From Methanothrix sp. (GTDB lineage Archaea; Halobacteriota; Methanosarcinia; Methanotrichales; Methanotrichaceae): DNA of 7,721 bases. The stretch is taken from assembly GCA_011391755.1 (NCBI GenBank), contig JAABPZ010000064.1, forward strand, positions 1 to 7,721. Direction: 5' to 3'. Below the pieces are notes generated by a model. It worked only from the letters and a program-made list of their open reading frames with translations, had not been told where the DNA came from and searched no databases. Made by a program: the position numbers and the translations under genes. Of the stretch, positions 1 to 6,657 are shown one piece after another. The first letter of the stretch is position 1. Each line of letters opens with the position of its first letter.

Positions 1-716
1 GGGAGCCTGTATCCCAGGTCATAATGGGCGCTCTGCCCTGGACGCTTCTCCTGACCGGCCTGGCTCTGATCATAGCCACTGCCATCGGCCTGATCCTGGG
101 AATAGAGTCCGGGTTTAAGCGCGGCTCCTCTCTGGACCGCGGCCTGGTCGTCGGCCTCATGTTCTTGGGCGGCTTTCCCGATTTCTTCATCGGCATCCTG
201 CTGCTTCTCATCTTTGCCGTGAGCCTGGATGTTTTGCCCCTCTCTGGAGCGACATCTCCCTATGCCGGATACACCGGTTTTGCCTACATCTTCGATATTC
301 TCAGGCACCTGGCCCTTCCCCTGGCCTCCATGGTCCTGGTGCAGTTGGGCGGCATCTTCCTTTTGACCAGAAACACCATGGTCACCCTGCTGGCCGAGTC
401 CTTCATACTCACTGCCCGGGCCAAAGGCTGCCCTGAGAGTTGCATAAAATACGCTCATGCCGGCAGAAACTCTCTTCTCCCTGTGACCACTGCGACGGGT
501 CTTCGTCTCCCTCATCTGATCACCGGCGCGCTCTTCATCGAGATCGTCTTCTCTTATCCCGGTGTGGGCTCACTTCTCAACACTGCCATAAGTGCCCGCG
601 ACTACCCCCTCATCCAGGGAATACTTCTCATAGTCACATTGACCGTTCTGACTGCCAACTTTCTCGTGGACCTTCTCTACATGAGGCTCGACCCGAGGGT
701 GAGATATGCACATTGA
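1..716 (+). CDS. NikB/DppB-type ABC transporter permease, 5' end missing
   Basis: This is the first inner-membrane permease of a nickel/peptide-type (BPD_transp_1 family) ABC importer; with its partner permease it forms the channel through which substrate enters the cytoplasm. The reading frame is open to the left edge (first full codon at position 3), and the residues before the ATG at 24 (EPVSQVI) followed by LPWTL match the middle of the family, so that ATG is internal. About 238 residues are visible and roughly 80-100 N-terminal ones are missing, compared with a usual 310-340. Several hydrophobic segments are visible. Counting from the ATG at 24, the cytoplasmic EAA loop that docks on the ATPase lies at about 129-153 (ARAKG...RNSLLPV), and the C-terminus has the family's usual RLDPRVRY. 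The stop overlaps the next gene by 11 bp. Nickel as substrate is inferred from the downstream nikR; a peptide substrate is not excluded. Confidence 0.9.
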   Translation, partial: EPVSQVIMGALPWTLLLTGLALIIATAIGLILGIESGFKRGSSLDRGLVVGLMFLGGFPDFFIGILLLLIFAVSLDVLPLSGATSPYAGYTGFAYIFDILRHLALPLASMVLVQLGGIFLLTRNTMVTLLAESFILTARAKGCPESCIKYAHAGRNSLLPVTTATGLRLPHLITGALFIEIVFSYPGVGSLLNTAISARDYPLIQGILLIVTLTVLTANFLVDLLYMRLDPRVRYAH

Positions 717-1578
717 TCCTCTGAAAGAGATCTCTCACGATCCGCTGGCAAAAATAGGACTGTTCATGCTGGCTATGATTACGCTCATGGCCATCTTTGC
801 TCCCCTGCTATCCAATTATTCGCCGCATGACTACACCGGCAAAATTTTCAGCCCACCTGGCAAGGATCATCCCCTGGGAACCGATTCCATGGGCCAGGAC
901 ATCTGGGTGAGGCTTCTTTATGCAGCTCGCACCTCCCTCTTGGTTGCCGTTGCCGTAGCTCTTATCACTTCCTCAATAAGCGTGCTAGTTGGAGCGACGG
1001 CTGCGCTTGCAGGCGGCCTTTATGAGCGGTTTTGCATGAGAATCGTGGATGCTATGATCTCTCTTCCCACGATCATTGTGATGATACTGGTGGCGGCATA
1101 CCTCCGGCCCAGCCTGCCGCTCCTAATACTGCTAATATCTGCCTTCTCCTGGCCGGGTGGGGCCAGGATTGTTCGCTCCCAAGTTCTCTCTTTGAAGGAG
1201 AGGATGCACATCAATGCCGCCCGGACCTTTGGCGCTGGCAAGAGGCATATTATCATCACCCACATCATACCAGATCTTTCTCCCATCATTTCCGCCCTGA
1301 TGATGCAGGATGCGAGAAGGGCGGTCTTTATGGAGGCGGGACTGGCATTTCTGGGCGTGTCCGACCCCATGATAATCAGCTGGGGAAAAATGATGAATCA
1401 GGCTCTGGCTTTCACTTATCTGGATGTCTGGCAATGGTGGCTGGTTCCTACCGGCCTGGCCCTCTCGGCCACATTGGTTGCCATAAGCCTTCTCTCCTTC
1501 AGCCTGGAGACTGCCATAGATCCCAGACTGAGAAAAGAAAAGACGGTGCGAAGAGGTGGCAATGATGCTCTCAATTAA
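706..1578 (+). CDS. NikC/DppC-type ABC transporter permease
   Basis: This is the second permease of the same importer, 290 residues and complete, which is the normal family length. An N-terminal membrane segment (about 16-36) leads to a conserved block: HPLGTD at 55-60, then GQDIWVRLLYAARTSL, the usual signature of DppC/NikC/OppC proteins. Further membrane segments follow at about 78-105, 120-148, 190-203 and 245-268. The EAA loop that contacts the ATPase is at about 170-190 (NAARTFGAGKRH), followed by the family motif EAGLAFLG at 210-217 and a terminal DPRLR. The ATG at 706 lies inside the end of the previous gene, after a purine-rich GAGGGTGAG that can serve as ribosome-binding site. The gene overlaps the downstream ATPase gene by about 14 bp, so the three are almost certainly co-transcribed. 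The substrate is inferred to be nickel from nikR. Confidence 0.93.
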   Translation: MHIDPLKEISHDPLAKIGLFMLAMITLMAIFAPLLSNYSPHDYTGKIFSPPGKDHPLGTDSMGQDIWVRLLYAARTSLLVAVAVALITSSISVLVGATAALAGGLYERFCMRIVDAMISLPTIIVMILVAAYLRPSLPLLILLISAFSWPGGARIVRSQVLSLKERMHINAARTFGAGKRHIIITHIIPDLSPIISALMMQDARRAVFMEAGLAFLGVSDPMIISWGKMMNQALAFTYLDVWQWWLVPTGLALSATLVAISLLSFSLETAIDPRLRKEKTVRRGGNDALN

Positions 1579-3289
1579 AGACCTCAAGGTCTCTTTCGGC
1601 AAGACGCCGATTTTGAGGGGAGTAGACCTTCATCTGGAGAGGGGAGACTGCCTGGCCCTGGTAGGTGAATCAGGCGCGGGAAAGACCACGCTAGGACTTA
1701 CCATCATGGGGCTGGCTAAAGGGTCGGCAACCGGGGAGATCTCTTTCCAGGAAAAAAACCTCCTGGCGATCTCAGAGGACGAACTGAGAGATTTACGGGG
1801 GCGCAAGATGGCAATGGTTTTTCAAAACGTTGAGGATGCGCTCGACCCCGTGCAGCGAATAAAGGATCAGATCGCAGAAGCCATACTGGTTCACCGCAGC
1901 ATAAGCGCCAAAAATGCGGGCGACGAGGCTGCAATGCATCTGCTCTGTGTGGGTCTCAACGGTGAGAAAGGCAGGCTGTATCCCCATCAGCTGAGCGGAG
2001 GAGAGAAGCAAAGGGTGCTAATCGCCATGGCCCTCGTCAATGATCCTGATCTGCTGATACTCGACGAGCCAACCGCATCTTTGGACGCACTCACCAAGGC
2101 GGAAATCATAAGGCTATTTCAATCGGCAATCATGGGAAGGATCTGCATCGTCATAACCCACGATCTATCTCTGGCGGCCGCTCTCGCGGAGAAGGTGGCG
2201 GTCCTTTATGCCGGCCGGATCATGGAGATGGGAAGGACTGAGGATCTATTAAGAAATCCCCGTCATCCCTATACCCGCGGCCTGATCCGCTCCTATCCGG
2301 CAATGACTGCCACCAAAGACCTGCAAGGCATTTTAGGGCAGATGGTGCATGGCCTGCCCGGCTGTCCTTTCCACGAGCGATGCACACAGAGAATTGACAT
2401 TTGTAGCAGGCAAGTTCCGATGCAGTTGGAAAAGGACGGCAGGATCATAGCCTGCCACAGAGGCGGCATTGTGCCTCTGCTTGAGATCGAAAATCTCAGC
2501 CTGGCTTTTGGTTCCTATTCTGCCTTAAGCGATGTGTTTATCACTCTTTACGAGGGCGAGACGCTGGCCCTGGTGGGAGAGAGCGGCTCGGGAAAGACTA
2601 CGCTGTCAAAGGTGATCATGGGTCTTTATGAAGCGGACACCGGAGCCGTCATCCTGGAAGGCCGGAGAGTGAATAAAAGAGATTCTGCCTTTTACAGCCG
2701 GGTGCAGATGATCTTCCAGAATCCAAAGGAGTCAGTCAGCCACCGCATGAATGTCCTGGATGCAGTTCTTGAGCCCCTGCAAGTGCAGAGGAAGGGCAGC
2801 CTCGAAGGGCAGCAGCATAGGGCAAAAGAGGTTCTAGGAATGGTCGAGCTGCCGGTTGAGGATGATTTTCTCAAAAGGTACCCCCATGAACTCTCCGGTG
2901 GCGAGGTGCAACGGGTGGCCATTGCCAGAGCACTTGCCCTCGGCCCCAAGCTTCTCATTGCCGATGAGCCCACCTCGGCTTTGGACCCAAGTGTTCAGGC
3001 CAAGATCCTGAAGCTCCTCATGAATCTGCAGGACAAGATGGGCCTGGCTATGATCTTTATCACCCACGACATAGCTTTGGCCAGGAAGATCAGCGACCGC
3101 ATGGCTGTGATGCACAAAGGCCGGATCGTGGAAGTGGGGGCGACAAATGAGATTTTGAGCCATCCCGAACATCCATACACCAGAAGGCTTGTGGATTGTG
3201 CTTCGGGAAGATATGAGAAAGAAAGTTGCGAAATTGAGATGGTGGCGGAAGCTGAGGCGGAAACTGTCGCCCTGGAAAAATATTGTTGA
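1565..3289 (+). CDS. fused double-ATPase subunit of nickel/peptide ABC importer (NikD-NikE/DppD-DppF type)
   Basis: One 574-residue protein holds two complete ABC ATPase domains, normally made as two proteins; the fusion resembles bacterial GsiA/YejF. It powers the two permeases encoded just upstream. Domain 1 has Walker A GESGAGKT (34-41), Q-loop Gln 87, signature LSGGEKQR (143-150), Walker B LLILDEP (Asp 167, Glu 168) and His 199. It is followed by the NPRHPYT motif and a four-cysteine tail (Cys 267, 273, 280, 297) of the type that binds a 4Fe-4S cluster in the characterised DppD protein. Domain 2 has Walker A GESGSGKT (338-345), Gln 385, signature LSGGEVQR (443-450), Walker B LLIADEP (467-468 for Asp-Glu) and His 501, and lacks a cysteine tail. 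All catalytic residues are present in both halves. GTG at 1556 and ATGs at 1562 and 1565 are all possible starts; 1565 is chosen because GAGGTG at 1553-1558 lies 6 nt before it. Confidence 0.93.
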   Translation: MLSIKDLKVSFGKTPILRGVDLHLERGDCLALVGESGAGKTTLGLTIMGLAKGSATGEISFQEKNLLAISEDELRDLRGRKMAMVFQNVEDALDPVQRIKDQIAEAILVHRSISAKNAGDEAAMHLLCVGLNGEKGRLYPHQLSGGEKQRVLIAMALVNDPDLLILDEPTASLDALTKAEIIRLFQSAIMGRICIVITHDLSLAAALAEKVAVLYAGRIMEMGRTEDLLRNPRHPYTRGLIRSYPAMTATKDLQGILGQMVHGLPGCPFHERCTQRIDICSRQVPMQLEKDGRIIACHRGGIVPLLEIENLSLAFGSYSALSDVFITLYEGETLALVGESGSGKTTLSKVIMGLYEADTGAVILEGRRVNKRDSAFYSRVQMIFQNPKESVSHRMNVLDAVLEPLQVQRKGSLEGQQHRAKEVLGMVELPVEDDFLKRYPHELSGGEVQRVAIARALALGPKLLIADEPTSALDPSVQAKILKLLMNLQDKMGLAMIFITHDIALARKISDRMAVMHKGRIVEVGATNEILSHPEHPYTRRLVDCASGRYEKESCEIEMVAEAEAETVALEKYC

Positions 3290-3297
3290 TCAATGCC

Positions 3298-3311
3298 GTC
3301 TTTATGAAGAC
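3298..3311 (+). terminator. short inverted repeat after the transporter operon, possible terminator
   Basis: GTCTT (3298-3302) and AAGAC (3307-3311) can pair around a 4-nt loop, starting 9 nt after the ATPase stop codon. The stem is short and no T-run follows directly, so a termination role is only a guess. It could also be a protein-binding site upstream of nikR. Confidence 0.2.
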
Positions 3312-3318
3312 CATATTC

Positions 3319-3334
3319 CAAAAAGTTTATTACT
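3319..3334 (+). promoter_or_regulatory. archaeal promoter (BRE/TATA) for nikR
   Basis: An A-rich element (AAAAAG at 3320-3325) is followed directly by TTTATTAC (3326-3333), the layout of an archaeal B-recognition element plus TATA box. Transcription would begin about 25 nt downstream, near 3353-3360, leaving a leader of some 10 nt or less. That fits the absence of any Shine-Dalgarno sequence before the nikR start. The T-rich TCATATAAAT at 3346-3355 is a second AT-rich candidate, but it would place the start site inside the gene. Confidence 0.5.
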
Positions 3335-3366
3335 AAGTAGCATTATCATATAAATTGCGATTACAT

Positions 3367-3789
3367 ATGGACCAAGAATTAATGAGAGTAGGCATTTCCC
3401 TGCCGGAAAATCTGCTTAATAAGTTTGACGAGATAATTCTGCAGCGGGGCTATTCATCTCGCTCCGAGGGGGTCAGGGATGCCATAAGAAGTTATATAGT
3501 AAACTTCGAATGGATGAGCGATGTCCACGGGGAACGGGTGGGCGTGATTACGATTGTTTATTCCCATTCTCAAAGAGGCCTGGAAGATAATCTCACTGAG
3601 ATTCAGCACGAATTTGGCGGCTTAATTCAGTCCAGTCTGCACGTCCATTTGGATCACGACAATTGTCTGGAAGTTGTGGTGCTGAGGGGCGAAGGGCAGG
3701 ATGTAAGAAAAGCGGCGGAGAGGATGATGTCTTTAAAGGGCGTAAAGCATGTCAAATTGACTACCACATCGCTTGGCAAAGAGCTCTAG
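3367..3789 (+). CDS. nikR: nickel-responsive transcriptional regulator NikR
   Basis: NikR is a cytoplasmic tetrameric repressor that senses nickel and binds operators of nickel uptake genes. The 140-residue protein has an N-terminal ribbon-helix-helix DNA-binding domain (about 6-45: [11 protein letters not shown], then [17 protein letters not shown]) and a C-terminal ACT-like nickel-binding domain. Known nickel ligands of E. coli NikR (His 76, His 87, His 89, Cys 95) correspond to His 81, His 92, His 94 and Cys 100 here, in the typical [12 protein letters not shown] block, so the high-affinity site is intact. The ATG at 3367 is chosen because archaeal homologues begin with a similar short stretch before the first beta strand. 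A TTG at 3355 and an ATG at 3382 are weaker choices. The gene follows the transporter in the same direction and probably controls it and itself. Translation may be from a leaderless or nearly leaderless transcript. Confidence 0.96.
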   Translation: MDQELMRVGISLPENLLNKFDEIILQRGYSSRSEGVRDAIRSYIVNFEWMSDVHGERVGVITIVYSHSQRGLEDNLTEIQHEFGGLIQSSLHVHLDHDNCLEVVVLRGEGQDVRKAAERMMSLKGVKHVKLTTTSLGKEL

Positions 3790-5248
3790 TCATCTTTTTT
3801 CGGCATTATCAAATCACAGAGGGATTCCTATTAAGGCTAAAATTATTGTCATTATACTGGTCCTGATATCATGCTCCATTTATGCTTTTGGGAAAGATTA
3901 CACCGCAGACTATTGGCAGCAAAAGGGAGATGAATTCATGATGATGGGATCCCTGGAGGTCGCCCTGGATTGCTTTAACAAATCTATCCAGCTGGACGGC
4001 GCAAATGCCACTGCCTGGATGAGCAAAGGCCAGGCCTTGAGCGCCATGGAACGACATGATGAAGCGCTTTCTGCGTACAATGAGTCAATCAAACTTGATG
4101 CCAATTTCGCAGAGGCCTGGTACGGCAAGGGGCTTGCTTTCGCTCACCTGGGCCGATACAATGAGTCAATTCTAGCCTTTGATGGAGCCATAGAGCTGCA
4201 TCCCAAGGTGGCATTATCCTGGTACAGCAAGGGGCTGGCTCTGGCTAACCTGGGAAGATATAACGAATCCATGCTAGCCCTTGAAAAAGCTATTAAGCTG
4301 GACGGAAAGCTGGCAGGTGCCTGGTTAAGCAAGGCACTCATATTAGCCGATTTAGGCAAGAACAACGAATCGTTAGCAGCCCTGAAAAGAACGGTAGAAC
4401 TGGACTCAGAGAATGAAGACGCCTGGTTTAACTTGGGTCTGGCTTTCACAAACATGGAAAATTATAATGATGCTCTTCTGGCGTATAACAAAGTCACCGA
4501 AATAAATCCCATAAATGCTCTTGCCTTGGTCAAGAAGGGGGAGGCTCTTCTTGCCCTGGGCAGATACTCAATGTCCTGTGAGGCATTAGAGAGAGCTTCC
4601 AAAATTGAGCCGATAAACGCCGATGCCTGGTATAGCCATGCATTAGCTTTGCGGCTTTCCGGCAGATACAACGATTCCATCGCCGCCTATAACAAAACCA
4701 TTGAACTGGATCCGGCAAATGCGGCTGCCTGGAACGGCCAGGCCCTTGCCTACATAGAATTAAAAAGCTATAATGCTTCTTTAAAACTATTCGAGAAGGC
4801 CATAGAAATTGATCCCGAAGAGATGGGATTTTTGTACAACAAAGCCCTGGCGTTCAATGAACTTGGCAATTACAGTGAAGCCGTAGCTGTTCTCCAAAAA
4901 ACAGTCGAGCTGCATCCCGAATGTGCCAAGTGCTGGAATAGCCTGGGACTGTCTCTGGCTAAAATGGAAATGTTCAGCGAGGCGATAAAAGCCTATGATA
5001 AGGCCATTGAGCAGGACCCTAGATATTTAGAGCCCTGGAATAACCGGGGCATCGCTCAGGTGATGGGGTACGAGGATTTTGTCGAGGCACTTAAAAGCTT
5101 CGATAAGGCCATCAAAATCGATCCCAACTGCATGCAGGCCTGGGTCAACAAAGCCAATGCCCTTAAATTGGCTGACCGTGGTCCGGAAGCAAATGATGCT
5201 CTGGAACAGGCTAAAAGGCTGGGATATCAGGCCAATCCCAGCTCTTAG
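3773..5248 (+). CDS. exported TPR-repeat protein, probable lipoprotein or surface protein
   Basis: The protein consists of a signal-like hydrophobic segment followed by 13 tetratricopeptide repeats of 34 residues (one of 35), filling residues 45 to about 485 of the 491-residue frame. Canonical positions are clear: Trp 4, Gly/Ala 8, Tyr 17 and Pro 32 in many units. TPR arrays form superhelical scaffolds for protein binding; no catalytic domain is seen. The first conventional start is a TTG at 3773 inside nikR, with no ribosome-binding site. An ATT at 3830, 6 nt after GAGGG (3819-3823), would give a textbook signal peptide ([14 protein letters not shown]) whose LISC fits a lipobox. An ATG at 3941 would remove the export signal. 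Ten N-glycosylation sequons and a CAKC motif (384-387) fit a location outside the membrane. The gene follows nikR closely and converges with a secreted-protein gene. Partners are unknown. Confidence 0.85.
   Translation: MAKSSSHLFSALSNHRGIPIKAKIIVIILVLISCSIYAFGKDYTADYWQQKGDEFMMMGSLEVALDCFNKSIQLDGANATAWMSKGQALSAMERHDEALSAYNESIKLDANFAEAWYGKGLAFAHLGRYNESILAFDGAIELHPKVALSWYSKGLALANLGRYNESMLALEKAIKLDGKLAGAWLSKALILADLGKNNESLAALKRTVELDSENEDAWFNLGLAFTNMENYNDALLAYNKVTEINPINALALVKKGEALLALGRYSMSCEALERASKIEPINADAWYSHALALRLSGRYNDSIAAYNKTIELDPANAAAWNGQALAYIELKSYNASLKLFEKAIEIDPEEMGFLYNKALAFNELGNYSEAVAVLQKTVELHPECAKCWNSLGLSLAKMEMFSEAIKAYDKAIEQDPRYLEPWNNRGIAQVMGYEDFVEALKSFDKAIKIDPNCMQAWVNKANALKLADRGPEANDALEQAKRLGYQANPSS
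3795..3800 (+). terminator. T-run after nikR, candidate archaeal terminator
   Basis: Six consecutive T residues begin 6 nt after the nikR stop codon. Archaeal RNA polymerase often terminates at such T-runs without a hairpin. No convincing separate promoter is visible before the TPR gene, so partial read-through into that gene is likely. Confidence 0.3.
3818..3832 (+). promoter_or_regulatory. ribosome-binding site pointing to an ATT start for the TPR gene
   Basis: AGAGGG (3818-3823) is followed, after ATTCCT, by ATT AAG at 3830. The minus-strand secreted-protein gene in this window begins with AGAGGG, then ATTGAT, then ATG AGA, so the two initiation regions align with ATT in the place of ATG. 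No ATG, GTG or TTG occurs in frame between 3776 and 3940. Confidence 0.45.
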
Positions 5249-5274
5249 CAATATGCCTTTTGAAGATCTATCGA

Positions 5275-5295
5275 GGCTGCGCTCTATGCAGCGCT
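5275..5295. terminator. GC-rich hairpin between two converging genes
   Basis: In the 49-bp gap between the TPR stop (5248) and the stop of the minus-strand gene (5298), GCTGC (5276-5280) can pair with GCAGC (5288-5292). Alternatively GCGCT (5279-5283) can pair with AGCGC (5290-5294). The stem reads equally on both strands and could mark the 3' ends of both transcripts. No strong T-run follows on either side. Confidence 0.35.
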
Positions 5296-5297
5296 GA

Positions 5298-6284
5298 TCA
5301 CGGCACGTATTTGTACTTCTCCGTGGGGAACTGAGCCATGCTGGTGTTCCACGCCGGCTTCATTGTAGATATAGAAGTATTGCGGCAGGTGCAGTCAAAT
5401 ATGCCTTTCTGGCTGCCACGCTCTTTGTCGAAGTTATAGGAAGGAATGTCAAAGAAGCCGCCGCCGCAGCAGGGCAGCCAGTCCTCCATCCAACTGGGTG
5501 CAGACTTCGATATTTCGAGCTTCATGGTCTTCTGAACTTGGAAATTTCCGATGTAGTTGTTGTCGATCTCAATTATTGGGTCCTTCCAGCCTTGCTTTGT
5601 TTTGAATTTTGGTGTCATGGTGTTAGTCATGGGCATGGATAGAAGCTCGCCGATATGAAGCGTACCCTGAGTGACATCGTCATCGATCTTCATGCTGATT
5701 GAGCCTTTACCGCCTACCGTGGCTGTGGGCGCTGTGCAATTCATATCCACAGCGATATCGCCCTTCAGGGCTCGCGCATACTCCACCTGCCTATGCATAG
5801 AGGCGGATTCCTGGTAACTTTTAGCCACGTTCTTGTCCTTGAGAAGCGAGTTATAGGTCACTGGATTTGAGGCGTACCAGCCCGTTCCATAGGCGAAATT
5901 TGTAGGAGATTGCACATTATCATACTGCCTGGTGTAAGTGATGGCACTGCTGGCTCCAGGATATTTTCTCGTCCATTGCCCTGTATTGTAATCCATCCAG
6001 TAAATGTAGGTGCTGGCGTGGGTAGTTTTTTGCTCATCATAGAGTACATCGGCAAAGTCCATGGTGCCGCTTCCATGGGAATACTCCTGCATGGAGAGGT
6101 TATTGGTATTGACCTTCGTGTATTCCATAAAAAATCCAGCCCCTTGCACATCGCTCGTCACATCGCTCCTATGTTTCACAGCTTCTTGATTGGGGTTGAA
6201 GTCCCAGGTCCCTGCCCAGGAAATGCTTGCCATTATCAGAAGCAGAATTAGCGCAGATCCTATCCCTACGATAAAATGTCTCAT
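5298..6284 (-). CDS. secreted protein of unknown function
   Basis: I do not recognise this 328-residue protein. Residues 1-24 form a clear Sec signal peptide (short positive start, hydrophobic core ALILLLIMASI, likely cleavage after SWA at 24). The mature part is rich in Tyr, Ser, Thr and Asn, has no further membrane segment, and looks like a beta-rich extracellular domain. Five cysteines lie at 183, 272-273 (LPCCGGGFF) and 298/300 (FDCTCRN); the last four are grouped near the C-terminus and could form disulfides or a metal site. Four N-glycosylation sequons are at Asn 62, 182, 302 and 313. The ATG at 6284 is chosen over an upstream ATG at 6323 because GAGGG lies 6 nt before it and the signal peptide starts there directly. 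The gene converges with the exported TPR gene and has its own promoter region, so a functional link with that gene is possible but not shown. Confidence 0.85.
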   Translation of the reverse strand: MRHFIVGIGSALILLLIMASISWAGTWDFNPNQEAVKHRSDVTSDVQGAGFFMEYTKVNTNNLSMQEYSHGSGTMDFADVLYDEQKTTHASTYIYWMDYNTGQWTRKYPGASSAITYTRQYDNVQSPTNFAYGTGWYASNPVTYNSLLKDKNVAKSYQESASMHRQVEYARALKGDIAVDMNCTAPTATVGGKGSISMKIDDDVTQGTLHIGELLSMPMTNTMTPKFKTKQGWKDPIIEIDNNYIGNFQVQKTMKLEISKSAPSWMEDWLPCCGGGFFDIPSYNFDKERGSQKGIFDCTCRNTSISTMKPAWNTSMAQFPTEKYKYVP

Positions 6285-6328
6285 ATCAATCCCTCTTTTG
6301 CACTCGCAGATAAATGAAGGCAATTTGC

Positions 6329-6344
6329 TTATAGTAATATTTAA
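6329..6344 (-). promoter_or_regulatory. TATA-like box for the minus-strand secreted-protein gene
   Basis: Read on the minus strand, TTAAATATTA (plus positions 6335-6344) and the adjacent ACTATAAGC lie about 50-60 nt before the ATG at 6284. Initiation about 25 nt downstream would give a leader of roughly 30 nt that includes the AAGAGGG ribosome-binding site. Confidence 0.4.
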
Positions 6345-6446
6345 TACTTTGCTAGTATGAATATCTAATATTAAATTTATTAATTTTATATTTTCATGCT
6401 AAATTTGTATTTTTAGTAAATTGTTTAGTTATACTTATCCGACAGA

Positions 6447-6454
6447 TTTATAAG
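6447..6454 (+). promoter_or_regulatory. TATA-like box in front of the GC-rich island
   Basis: TTTATAAG is a good match to archaeal TATA boxes and would start a transcript near 6475-6480, close to the GC-richer island. It may drive a small RNA or a long leader of the chelatase gene. Confidence 0.35.
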
Positions 6455-6456
6455 CT

Positions 6457-6526
6457 ATGGTAACCTCTTAGGCAACCTAACTCCATCAAGCGAAGAGAAC
6501 AGGTGTGCCAGGAGATGCACATCTGT
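6457..6526 (+). ncRNA. candidate structured RNA or leader element
   Basis: This island is visibly richer in G and C than the DNA around it and can fold. ATGG (6457-6460) can pair with CCAT (6483-6486), enclosing TTAGG (6468-6472) paired with CCTAA (6476-6480). A separate 10-bp stem pairs ACAGGTGTGC (6499-6508) with GCACATCTGT (6517-6526), with one G-U pair and an 8-nt loop CAGGAGAT. GGAG in that loop (6511-6514) is complementary to CTCC at 6481-6484, so a loop contact is possible. No tRNA, box C/D or riboswitch family is recognised. Only the hairpin is well supported; an RNA function is inference. Confidence 0.35.
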
Positions 6527-6600
6527 AATTCTATTTGTGAATATCTGCAACCATTATGAATTAGGATACTTTTTATAAATTAGTTCTTTCGTGTTACTAC

Positions 6601-6619
6601 AAAAAGCTTTATAATACTA
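6601..6619 (+). promoter_or_regulatory. archaeal promoter (BRE/TATA) for the chelatase gene
   Basis: AAAAAG (6601-6606) followed by CTTTATAATACTAA gives a TATA box at 6608-6615, about 45-50 nt before the ATG at 6658. The predicted start near 6636-6640 leaves a leader of about 20 nt that contains the GGAG ribosome-binding site. An upstream TTTATAAAT at 6572-6580 could be a second promoter. Confidence 0.5.
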
Positions 6620-6657
6620 AATGATATTTTCAGAATAATTACACATGGAGAGACAAA

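Larger units (their letters stand above)
6285..6657. other. AT-rich intergenic region between divergent genes
   Basis: This 373-bp gap holds no convincing gene. From the left it contains the ribosome-binding site and promoter-like box of the minus-strand gene (to about 6345), then a very AT-rich stretch (6345-6440) with no structure I can interpret. A TATA-like TTTATAAG (6447-6454) stands in front of a GC-richer island (6457-6526), and two further TATA-like boxes follow (TTTATAAAT at 6572-6580 and TTTATAAT at 6608-6615) ahead of the chelatase gene. Confidence 0.7.

Noticed and set aside
1032..1602. Long open frames in other frames across the second permease gene
   Set aside because: The permease frame carries the HPLGTD, EAA and AFLG motifs; the overlapping plus- and minus-strand products are low-complexity shadows.
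3286..3293. Perfect 8-bp palindrome TTGATCAA at the ATPase stop codon
   Set aside because: It is too short and overlaps coding sequence; it is expected by chance and there is no supporting context.
6355..6360. GTATGA, identical to an E. coli NikR operator half-site
   Set aside because: There is no TCATAC partner 16 bp away, and archaeal NikR need not use the E. coli consensus.
6358..6546. 9-bp direct repeat TGAATATCT at 6358-6366 and 6538-6546
   Set aside because: It is short, AT-rich and 180 bp apart, and is likely by chance in this composition.
6515..6559. 14-codon frame beginning ATGCACATC, with AGGAG directly before it
   Set aside because: AGGAG touches the ATG with no spacer, so it cannot act as a normal ribosome-binding site. 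The ATG lies partly in the hairpin loop and stem.
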